From positions 3,472,001 to 3,536,000 of the forward strand of contig NC_080075.1 in NCBI RefSeq assembly GCF_949987535.1: DNA of 64,000 nt, read 5' to 3'. This document shows, piece after piece, positions 54,000 to 64,000 of the stretch. The translations under genes and the position numbers were made by a program. The notes under the pieces are model-generated. The model was not told the DNA's origin, ran no database searches, and was given only the letters and a program-made list of their open reading frames with translations. The first letter of the stretch is position 1, and every line of letters begins with the position of its first letter. The DNA comes from Balaenoptera acutorostrata (Eukaryota > Chordata > Mammalia > Artiodactyla > Balaenopteridae).

Positions 54000-56900
54000 A
54001 TATCAGTAATCTATACTTGTCCCTATGTCTTCATTCCTTGACTAAAACAAACAAACAAACAAACAGACAAAAAAGATAAGAGGTGAGGGATTTGCTCATT
54101 TCAATTTCCACCATATATTTAACTTACAGTGAAGTTTCAGAGGAGCTTTCTGATTTTAGGTACCTTATTTTTCCATTCTCTGAAATGGGTAACTTGCTAA
54201 TCAAAGAGTTAGAATTTAGTGCAAAGTATTTTCTCCATACTTGAACTGTTGTTTGCATTTTGTCCATTTCATTGGCGTGAAATCTTTCAAAAACAAATTT
54301 ATTAATTTTAACATTAGGAATTACATCATCATCTAAGGATTCAACATGCATGTCTACACAGAGATACTATTAGGGGCTATAGTCATTATAATAGCATCCA
54401 AGAGAAGTCAAGAAAATTTATAGCCGTGCGCTAATTATCCTTTGCATTTTTTTTTTTCTCTCTCAAGTTTACATCACTGTGAAAATTCTTCTTTTAGGGT
54501 TAGGTAGCATCTCATGTGACTCCTCACGCAGATATTGGGTATGTTTATTATGGTGTCTCTACACAAAGCGGAGTGGATACAGATGCTGAGAATACCATAT
54601 ATTCTAAAGGAATAAAATCTAATACGCTGTAATAGTATTTCCTGCTTCTATACAAGACAGATACCTAAACGCGAAACCACACTTGATTCAGTTTCTTTAA
54701 AACATCCCTCTTTAATAATGAATTTTTCTTCTGCATTCCCACCCCCCTCAAACTTCTTGGACCCATCATGCTGGTTTTCGTGTAAACGGGGCCTTTACAC
54801 TCTACCAAGAAGGAAACCTCTAGAAGGTTGTGCTCTGAACTGTAGTCTTCTCTCTCAAGTCAAACACATTTCTTTCTTCCTTTTTTTTTTCCAGCTACAA
54901 AGCTACAACAATGTTTATATTCATATGAAGTATTTCAGCAATTCATAGCCAATTTATCAATGACCACGCAGCTGCAGGCCCTGCAGTCTAAAAAAATATA
55001 CCAGCTCACTTGGTGTTTACACAGGCCTTGAAAGCCCTGAGTTGAGGCAAGGGGATGGAAGGCATGGGAGTCGTTAGAAAGGTACAGTGGAGATCCTGCC
55101 AATGATGGTGGAGGGATGTTTGCATTATAGCCCAACACATCATTAAGGACACAATTGTTATTTAATGTGGTGCAATCATCTTTCTACTCTTCGTGAAACC
55201 CACTTAAGTAATTACCTTCTTAGCTCATTGGCTCCACAAGCCACCTGGTTAGAAAGGGTTATATCTAAGGAAATATGAAAAACGGGCTTGTACAATTGCC
55301 CCCTTCAAGCTGACTTTTACTCATTAGCATATTCAAAACGAAGATCTTTTTTCCTACTCTGAGACTCTGGAAACTCCAAGATAAATAAATGCTCTGGAGC
55401 ATTAGAAAGATTTCAAGAGAATAAGAACACATTAGCCAAAGTGTATTCTACCGTCAGGCATCCTTAAAATGCAGCTGATACCCACATAATGCCTGACTTC
55501 TTTGTATTTTCACTTTGACATCTGTTTTAGCCAATCAATTTTTCATTAAAGCCAAAATGCTGTCTTAAGAATTGCCTTGACTTTCTCCTTTTAAGACAAG
55601 AACGAATGTATGAAGAAAATATTCCTTTACAAAACTCAATGCCAGCTTACCAAGCTGTGTGTATCTTAATAAGTGGCATCATTTTGAAGGCTCACTTTGA
55701 ATAGTCTAGATATTAAGATGGAAGATTTAAAGAATCCACAGAACTTATTTTCAGAGCACATTTACATGTCTTTTAAACAGATTTTTTTTTTTATTATGAC
55801 GTGTCCAAGATATTTAGCACCATTTAAGAGGAGCAGTGCTGAGGCACAGAATTGAAATTGCTTGATAACACACATCTGCATTTTAAACTTTAAGCTGGCT
55901 TTCAAAATACACTGTACCATCCATGTTTACTATAAATACAGCGAGGTAAGTCTGAAATACCTTTATCTGATTTGGTAGCTCTGTGTTGGAGCCTCTTTGT
56001 TTGAACAGAAGTGTCAGCTGTATTTTACTTTATTATATAAAAAAGTTTCAGAATTTAATTAAGGGTCAAGTACCAGCAGTAGATAAATGCAACAGCTAAA
56101 GCATATTTCTGATCACTCTGAAGTCTGCAATCATGAAAATTATTATCATTGAGTAAAACTGGTCTCAATGATGGTGACTGGGAGATGGATTCTGTGTTAC
56201 TCAGCTGTCATTTACATAATAATGGGTTCCCGTTTTCATCAGCACCTTTTGTTTGTACGGTGCTTACTGCTACAGTAAATTGTCAAAATGTCATTCCTCT
56301 CCAATCAGCCAGAAAATATCAACAGTAAACAAGGCACAGGAAGAAATTCTCTGATTAGAAGTGTGGCCGAGGAAGAGTCGGGCTGAAGTCTCTGTGATCG
56401 CTGGAAACATGTTATTCTGGTGTCCCCAAGAATACTGCCACCCGGCTTAGGAAAATGACTTCTCGCTTCCGCCCCCTCCACCAGCCCTTTTAATGAAGAA
56501 ATACCACTCTGCTATGGAGGTCATTCTGAAGCCTCAGGGCTGTCACTGGGGATTAATAGATTTACATATGTATCTGTCCCTGTCACTCGGTTCCCTCTTC
56601 CTGGGAATCAGCCCCACCTTTCTCTGGCAGAGTATCTCCGATTAACCGGGGCTGGATTCTCCTGGTGTTCTCTCCCTGCCGATTCTCTGATTGTTGGCTA
56701 GCGGAGTTCCAGAGAATAAAGGGGTCTTGGACACACTGCCATCACATGGGGCTGCTACAGAGAGGCTCCCATCAGCCGACCAACAACGCTCTTCTGTTTC
56801 AGACTAAAGAGAGGCTGAGAGGCGGCTCCCCGAGGAGGTGTGTCGGGACTCAGGAGCTGGGGAAGCACCCCAAGTGGCGCCCCTCGACTTTCCACCCGTC

Positions 56901-59900
56901 CATCACTTGAACTTGGGGACCAGAGATGTGGAAGGTTAAGATGCCAGAGCCCAAAGCCAGTGTCAGCATTTAGGGCGCTGAGTCCCGAGGGCCCAGCTCC
57001 AAATTTTCTTTCTCCCTGGTCTGCATCCCTCCCCACTCTTCCACAATATTTTAAAGTATGTAAGATACATGAAATAGATGCTTCTTTCTGTTCCTCAATG
57101 AAATCTGCCCAGGACCAGAAAAGGATGAGGATGAATTAATACAGTATATGCCTTATAACCATTATAGTTACAAAGTATATTAAAATTAAAGACTTCACAT
57201 TGTGTTTGAAATAAAAATGAATATAGCAGCATTCTGCCAAGAGTCGCAGAAACCACTCTTGTGTGGAATTGAAACATTTGGCTCATATAATACTTAATTT
57301 ATTTTTATGAAATGACAAGTTATATAAGTGTATGTTTAAAACAGAGGGACACAACTTTTTTTTTTTTTTTTGGGGTAAGTTTCTCTGTATTCTGGCTTAT
57401 ATAGCTACACATAGTTAGGACTTATATCTAAATAGAACAAAAAATAATAAACTTTCCCAAAGTGATTTTTTTTTAAGCTACGCGTTCTCCAAATATTTCA
57501 AAATGTGATCATGTAGTTAGGTTACCCAGGGAAAGGCTCATAGTACCTTCTTTTGGAAATGAATAGGAGGTTTTAAATCTATTGAAATGAAGTGTTGACA
57601 TCAGGAAATATTTTGTAGAGCTTTCGGCTTTCTTCCCATGCACTTTATTTTGCTTGGCTACTTTTAATTCCCCCCCACTCCACTTCTTCTGTTTGAAAAT
57701 CTGACATTGTCCAAACCCTTTCGATTAAAAAGCTCGGCTGAATGAAAGCACCGTGATGCTATGCTGGTGCATCCGTAAACAGGGGGGCTCGTGCCACTGG
57801 GCAGCGTGCGGAGAAATAGGGCTGATCTGCCGTAATTACCCTGACACCTCATGCAGTACAGGGAATTAACTCCTAGGACTTTGGGCCGAATGAAGAAGTT
57901 GATGTTTCATGTTGTGAATGCATCAGTGCCTGAACCCATTACCAGTTTTAACGGAGATGGGAATTTACTATACTTTTTTTTTTTTTTTGGCTGGGCATGT
58001 ACAGCGATGTGCAGAAAATGAGCCAGGAATTCAGGATGCTGAAGAAACAGCGGTTTGTATTTTTATTATGGCCTCTACCTTCTGATTCTGTTTCCTATCT
58101 ATAAAACATAAATAAAAGACAAGACCCATGCAAACACTGTCTGGAAAAGAGGGAGACTGCTGTCTTAGGGGAGAGGTTAGCGTGGCACTAAAGTGGGTGA
58201 AGGTATTCCAGGACAGACCTAGAGGGACGGAAGTGCTTGGAAACACAGAGCAGGAGGGGAAACACAGCTCAAAAGGCAACTAGTTAGCAGCTGGCACTCT
58301 GACCTTTAACTGCATCCATGGTAACTGGGCTAAAAGATGGAGTTCCATTTTATTATTCTCACACCCACAATGTTAAGCCTGTGAATCCCCATTGCAATTT
58401 AATGGCTGAAATCAGAAGGCAGATCTGTGTTCATTGGACCACTGCCGATACCCTCTTAGCTAATGAGCGCAATAAACATTTTCATGCCAGGAAGCCAGTG
58501 CAAGTGGAAATATTATGCCATACAGAAATATATACCCAAACACAAAGAAATGGTCAGGGAAGCCTGTCTTTTATGTGTGTTTGCATATTCTAACATTCAA
58601 AGCCAATCATCTTTTAAGGAAAGGATTTAAAAAAAGCTGCTAGACTATTAAAAACTGTGGCATACCACAAAGCTTATTGTGAATGAGAAATCTCAAGTTA
58701 TGAATCCTAGAGTTAATGAGTATTACTGCCTCTTCTATTATTTTCCTTAATGAATCTTATTATTTGTAAATGCATGCTTCCTTTTATGTGGCTCTAATAC
58801 ACTTGGTGCCTTTTCCCTGACTATACACTGTACCGCCAGCGGAGTGGAAAACGGTGCAAAAGCAACCCACACTTTTTTGGTACCAGTGAAGAGATTTTTG
58901 TTATAACTTTGCCTTTGCAGCCATTTAGTCCAGAGTTCTTTAAGGATTAACGACAACAGTGTCATTCTGTTCTCGTGTACTCTGCAACCTACAAGGATAC
59001 ATAGATCACACTGGTTTGAAAAACAGAAAAAAAAAAAAAGATGAAGCTGACCACCAGCAGATGAGCTTTTGCACAGGCACTGCCTTTCTGAACGACTGCT
59101 GGTAACACTTTTGATGAAAATATACAGATTTAGGTTCAGAAGGAGATGAAAACTGAATCTGAACTCCTCAGTCCAAGAAACAGCCAGTTGCAGAGGTTCA
59201 AGTGTAGTCAACATATTCTGTGAATTTCATGTAATTTTTCTGTTGCCATCCTCCCCAAAATTCTCTTTACAAGACTTACTTCTACCACATTAAAGTTTAG
59301 CAGTTTAAATGTACTGCTGCTATCAAAAGGCTGCCAAGAATTATCCTGGAAATGTGTCTTATCTGATTCAAGAGGTACAGTCCCCGTTCTAAAACTCCGT
59401 GAGTACCTGCAGAAAATGTCAGCGATGGAATTTTTTCCCTTGCTTTCCTTCAAATTTTTCCTCAGTAGTTCGTAAAATACTCTTCAATTTTATTTTGGTT
59501 AAATGGTTTTCTGAGAAAAGATGAGGGCTTAATAACTTTCCTTATCAGGAACAATAAATGTTTTTCTTGTGGCACGATGCCAGGGATCCTTTGTAAGAAA
59601 AAGCTTCAACTCTTTTGCTAACAGAAACTACTTGTTCTAGAAACGACAAAGGTCAGGGAGAAAATAATTTTGGTGCTTCTTATGCTTTAAGACAATGTCA
59701 CTTTTCTCATTATCAGAGAGTTTTAGGAGGGTTGGGGGAAAAAAAGAGCGAGACAAAGGATGTGAGAACTCAGAGCCCTGAATAATCACACCTGTTTACT
59801 TGACTTATGAAAGGGCAGGATGTACCTCTATCCATTTAATAAAAGATGTTCTATCAATTTAGACAATTATACCAAAGATTAAGAATGTCATGAAGCTGAT

Positions 59901-60700
59901 GAAATCTCCTAGGTAACATTAAAAAATAATATGCTTTTAGATCACATCATATATTAAATGACAACTGCCAATTCTTTTTAAAGGAGTCCTCAAAATTCTT
60001 TCCTGAATGACAATTTGAAGTTAAAATACTTTGTTCTTAACAGTTCACTTCATTGACATGACACTTCTACTTCTTGACTCAGGAGACTTGGCGAAGAAGA
60101 GCTTTTTGTTTATCCAAGTAAAAGCAGACTGCAAGATACAGTATTTCATGGCCTTTCTGCATCTTTGCTTAATTAAAGAACAACAAGAAATGTTTTGCTA
60201 GCATATTAGTTGGTTAAAAATATCTAAATCTGACTTACGTTTAAATATTTACCATCCACTTAACTTTATTTTTTTGGCTTCTGTACCACTGTTTTTCTTA
60301 TCATTAGCTTAGTAAAATTAAAAATTCAAGCTTTCAGGAAAAGAATCACCATGGGAAAGTTAAGAAGTTGTGCCCGCCATGACCTTGGTCAGCCCCAGCT
60401 CTGGGGAGGGCAGCTTGCAGGACCAGAGGCGAGTGGGTTAACGCAGCTCCTCTGCTGCCTGTCTCCCGTTTGCTCTGGTACACAAATTCTATCGACTGGA
60501 GGTCTGTTCTCGAGGATGGTTATACAGAGACCCGACAGCCACGAGCAACCTGGTAGACCCTCAACACAGGCGCTACGGAAACACTTAGAATCGTTTAATC
60601 ACCTTTAACGTATGTTATTTGTAGTCTTAGAACCTGGGTGGAAGGCATCACCAGTCCCCTTGGCCTCTACCACCTGAAGCCCCACCCTCAGGAAAGATCC
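54000..60700. other. Repeat-depleted AT-rich block, candidate conserved non-coding DNA
   Basis: About 6.7 kb in which I see only short T or A runs (55783-55797, 57357-57372, 57975-57988, 59026-59039) and no clear interspersed repeat. Several stretches have enhancer-like word content, best at 55150-55640, 56150-56340 ('tcagctgtcatttacataat', 'gctacagtaaattgtcaaaa') and 58240-58520 ('gcaatttaatggctg', 'cagctggc'). No exon is supported. Regulatory role is inference from composition and repeat absence. Confidence 0.4.
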
Positions 60701-61149
60701 ATCTCTCCACATTGGCCCAAATGGTGAAGGGGGAGGGCCTGAGCCCCACCGACCACCAGGCAGACTCGAGCCCTGGAACGTGTGCATTGGTGACAAGCTC
60801 TAGGGGACCAGGATGTAAGCAGAGCTATTACCTGCCAGCAAGGATGCTGTCCTTTTCAAGGTACTCTGCTGCCGCTGCTAACTCCAGCTTGGATGATGCT
60901 TCCCTTGCCCAGACCTGCCCTCTGCGCCTCCTCCCCCACCTCCATCCTCACCTTCTGGCTCCCAGCCCAGTTTCACAATTTAACTCTCTGCCCGGCAAAG
61001 CACCAAGTGCTTCTGGCTTGTTTGTGACAAGGTGTAAAAAGCCTATTGTCATTCTGCACTTTTCAGCTTCTGGGCCCTGGTATGCAGATCCTTTTGTTTA
61101 TGTAGTAGATGTGAAACTACCGTTGTTATTATCAGCAGCATCTGCAGGA
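60701..61149. other. Unassigned sequence, C-rich in the middle
   Basis: A plus-strand frame is open over 60712-61164 without any recognisable domain. No repeat recognised. Confidence 0.4.
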
Positions 61150-61330
61150 CCGATACTCACTTAGTAAGCTCTTAGCCCGGGCATGTCGTAAGCACCATCT
61201 CATTTAATCCTTACAGCAATTCTATGGGGAAACCATTTTGGGGAGGTTAAGTAAATTATCGAGATAGTAAGTCATTTAGTCGAGCTGTAATTCTCAGAAT
61301 CCAAGCTCTGATGACAGAAATCTAAGTTTC
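61150..61330 (+). repeat. MIR SINE
   Basis: 'aagcaccatctcatttaatccttacagcaattctatgggg' (61190-61229, in two parts) followed by 'ggttaagtaaattatcgag' and 'agtaagtcatttagtcgagc' is MIR in order. Confidence 0.8.
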
Positions 61331-63838
61331 GGTTGTATTTTGCGGTGCAGATGCTGTGATCTAGGGATCCTTAACCAGTGTTTCTATCTGTGGAATTGGA
61401 GGAGGAGGGATGTTTTTGTATCAGATTTTCTTATAAAGATCCTAGAATCATCATCTATCTGATTGCTTAGAGAGAGCATGCACGTCATTGGACACCCACC
61501 AGCCTAGATCATCTGTGCCTCTTGGGTTTGTACTCTGAAACTTTCACACTGACCGCAAAGCAATGACAGTGGGGTTTCACTCCAGCGCCCTCCTTGGGCC
61601 ATTCCCCAGTCCACGACATGCCTGTGAGTGACTTCATGCTGCAGTGTCCACGGGCCATTTTACGTCCATGGCCTGGCTTGTGGTTCGTATTCAAAAGTGT
61701 ATCCATTGGATCACTTGACAAATTTTAGTGGCCTCTTTTAGCAAAAATCATCTTGCAAGATGACTTTAACAGAAAGGGAACGTGGAAGAGAAATGATCAC
61801 AAAGTTATCAGTTGAGGTAGGACGTTATTTACATGTAATATCACCATCACTCTTTCCTCCAAGGGGAAAGTAGGAGACATGTAAGATAATCTATCAAAAC
61901 ATCGTTTGAGTTTTTAAGAAGAAAGACTTAAAAAGAAGGTTGTACTTGACATTGGGAAACATCCGACATGGTCATGCAGGGTCCTCACCAACATGGAATT
62001 TTGCATCCCACCTACAACTTCTGTCTGAGTGGGAGAGCAGGGGCCATGTGATGATCTGAACACACTGGGCAGGGAACCAGGCTTTTCCCAGAGCGGGAAA
62101 CTTCTCTAGAGAGGATCAGTGAGAGGAACAGCTCTGAATCCAGAAGTGTCTTCTCCAATTCCTCACTGTATTCTGACTACAGGGGAGAAAAAGTCACAGC
62201 ACAGAAGACTTGTGGAAAGAAGGCAGACAAGCAGTAGAAAGCAATTTTCTAACGATATCAGTTCTGAGACTGTGGATGACAGCAGAAACGAAAGCAACAT
62301 GGTTCAAACGTGGCCCTGTGACAATCTAACACCAGAGCGACGGAAGAGAAAACGACTGATGGAAAGAAACAAAGGAGAGTTGAAAGGCACAAAATTGGTT
62401 TATGGGAATAAGGCAAGTAATGTCAGGGGAATGGAGAAAACACACAAACTAGAGGCCCTGATCTCTGGGCAATAAATAAGGCAATTTGCATGGGTGGCTC
62501 AAAATGGAATTGTATGGGAAGAAAATCAAGCAATAATTCAGAATGAAAAATGATTCCATCCTCAAATAAAATCACAACTCTTCTTATCAAACAGTAGAGC
62601 CAACCAATGTAGAGAATCTAGTACCTTTGGTAGAGGGTTCAATTGAAGATTCAGAAGGAATTATACAGGAAGGGTAAAGATGACTTTTCCAAAGGCCAAG
62701 ATCATGACTTCATACGTTGGTGCTATTAGTATTATCACTATTAGCTTCCTTAATGGAAAAATCAAAAGGGTAAGAGGTCAAAGAGAGAAGAGTATTCACA
62801 TGATAGTTTTTTAAAAAATAAATATCACATACTGCTGTTTAGAGTGGGTTAAACATAATGAAATTACAGATAAAGTCCTATCCTCCTAACGTATTTGGAA
62901 CTTTTAAAATTATAAATCAGGGCTTCTCTAAACAGATGAATAATGCTAATCAGGCTTCTATTTATTTCTGCTATAGCATGGCAGCAACTGCACCATTTGG
63001 GTAACACTGATAATTCCAGTAGAAACCAAAATAGACATCCATAGAGGGGAGACTGTCAGGGTAAATGTACTCTAAGACCAGAAGCACAGCAGACAATTTG
63101 TGTTGACACCTTAATCAGGACATGCTTCCCTTTGGTCAGTCTTTCTGGATGGTAATTGTTTGGGCTCAGAGATCATCTGACAATCTCGCTCTATCTTCCT
63201 GTGAATCCAAGGAGAGTCTAAAGCCGTAATTAGCAAGTAGGGTTTAAGAAGAAGGCAGTTTGGATTTTCTGGGTAACTGAAACATCGTCAATTAGGGCCA
63301 ACAACTTTGGTTTCTTTCCATTTTTACTGATAACTTCCTCAAAAATGTTGTCATGGAGTTTCACATCTGCACACTTAACTTGCTGAAATTCAAGTGCATA
63401 CATTTCAGAGAGAGAATTGAAAAATGGAAAGAGCTCAGGCCGAGCTCCCATCCCCCCTTGCTCTCCATGAGCATTGCTGTAGGGTTTGGGCAATGAGAGG
63501 CCTGGCGCTTCTGGTCTTTCAGTGACCACAGAGCTGTCGCACCTCCTCTCTGAGTGGGGTCCTGGGGGTATGGACACAGGAAGTGCTCTTCACACAGCGT
63601 GGCGCCCAAATACGAGACAACTGCACCATTCTTTGCTCAGCCTCAGAAACAATGATCTATTCTAGTTTGAGTGGAAAAATAGTCTATAGTGAATTTATGG
63701 AGAGTTTGTACCATGTTATTCTGTGGTGGATATAAAGGGTGCTTCTGATCATATTTTTCACTTTAGCTGAAATCCTCACCTCTAAGTAAGATGTGACTCA
63801 CTTTACACACATATTTAAACATAATAAATCAAGTTTAG
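61331..63838. other. Unassigned, repeat-poor sequence
   Basis: No repeat recognised. A Lys/Arg-rich plus-strand frame at 62119-62475 and a minus-strand frame at 63230-63577 are open, but neither resembles a known protein and neither has defensible splice or start context. Confidence 0.45.
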
Positions 63839-64000
63839 GGACTTCCCTGGTGGCGCAGTGGATAAGACTCTGAGCTCCCAATGCAGGGGACCCGGGGTTT
63901 GATCCCTGGTCACTGAACTAGATCCCACATGCGTGCTGTGACTAAGAGTTCACATGCTGCAACTAATGAGCCTGCGAGCTGCAACTAAGGAGCCCGCCTG
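63839..64000 (+). mobile_element. Bov-tA/CHR-1-like SINE, cut by the window end
   Basis: Begins 'gggacttccctggtggcgca' with the tRNA-like head and continues through 'gcaactaatgagcctgcgag' to the end of the window. Copy incomplete only because the window stops. Confidence 0.95.

Noticed and set aside
62119..62475. 118-codon Lys/Arg-rich plus-strand frame as a gene
   Set aside because: No recognisable domain, and length is within chance expectation; kept only as a note.
63230..63577. 115-codon minus-strand frame as a gene
   Set aside because: No family recognised and no supported initiation or splice context.
1..64000. CRISPR arrays, bacterial operons, prophage or plasmid functions
   Set aside because: Composition, SINEs, LINEs and lack of gene density show nuclear mammalian DNA; no regularly spaced repeat array is present.
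1..64000. Mitochondrial insertion (NUMT) or processed host-gene pseudogene
   Set aside because: No stretch resembling mitochondrial genes or a spliced host mRNA was recognised by reading; a similarity search could change this.

Overview
This 64 kb window is nuclear DNA of a placental mammal, most probably a cetacean. The evidence is a long tRNA-derived SINE of the CHR type (2588-2929, 5685-6049, 27760-28085, 50015-50307), short Bov-tA/CHR-1-like copies (3943-4222 and 63839-64000), a mariner MITE of a kind known from cetartiodactyls, and one young L1 family. I found no exon of a recognised host gene. Almost all long open frames are L1 coding sequence, its antisense shadow, or translated microsatellite. 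Repeat families are named from memory of consensus sequences; no search was run. || LAYOUT. 1-9.6 kb: the 5' end of an old L1, a 330 bp pure pyrimidine tract, an LTR-like segment, MIRs, a hAT element, three SINE insertions and one weak exon-like segment (6682-6822). 9.6-17.2 kb: an old L1 3' end split by a full-length 7.07 kb L1 on the minus strand. That L1 has an 11 bp target-site duplication, an open 1272-codon ORF2, a CpG-rich 5'UTR and an ORF1 broken by one frameshift in a 9-A run. 18-22.2 kb: an old L1/HAL1-like element whose central RT segment is inverted and carries a mariner MITE. 25.7-28.8 kb: a three-level nest, an old minus-strand LINE containing an L1 with a twin-priming inversion, which contains a CHR SINE. 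29.4-32.7 kb: two adjacent MIRs, an L1 3' end, another MIR and a hAT element. 32.7-36.5 kb: a plus-strand L1 with an in-frame deletion of about 593 ORF2 codons, a changed RT motif (FEDD for FADD) and an expanded pyrimidine microsatellite. 37-40.3 kb: a MER5A-like hAT, MLT1-like LTR pieces, an imperfect hairpin and an L1M 3' end. || From about 40.3 kb to the end the DNA is much poorer in young repeats. Two blocks (about 43.2-47.4 and 54.0-60.7 kb) show almost no recognisable interspersed repeats and several AT-rich stretches dense in homeodomain-like and TGTCA-like words. This suggests, as inference only, a gene desert with conserved regulatory sequence near a developmental gene outside the window. 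|| HOW THE PARTS RELATE. The only coding system visible is L1. ORF2 (endonuclease, reverse transcriptase, Cys-rich end) and ORF1 (RNA-binding coiled-coil protein) would act together on L1 RNA. SINEs of the CHR type are normally mobilised in trans by such ORF2 proteins. The nested insertions let the order of events be read directly from the sequence.
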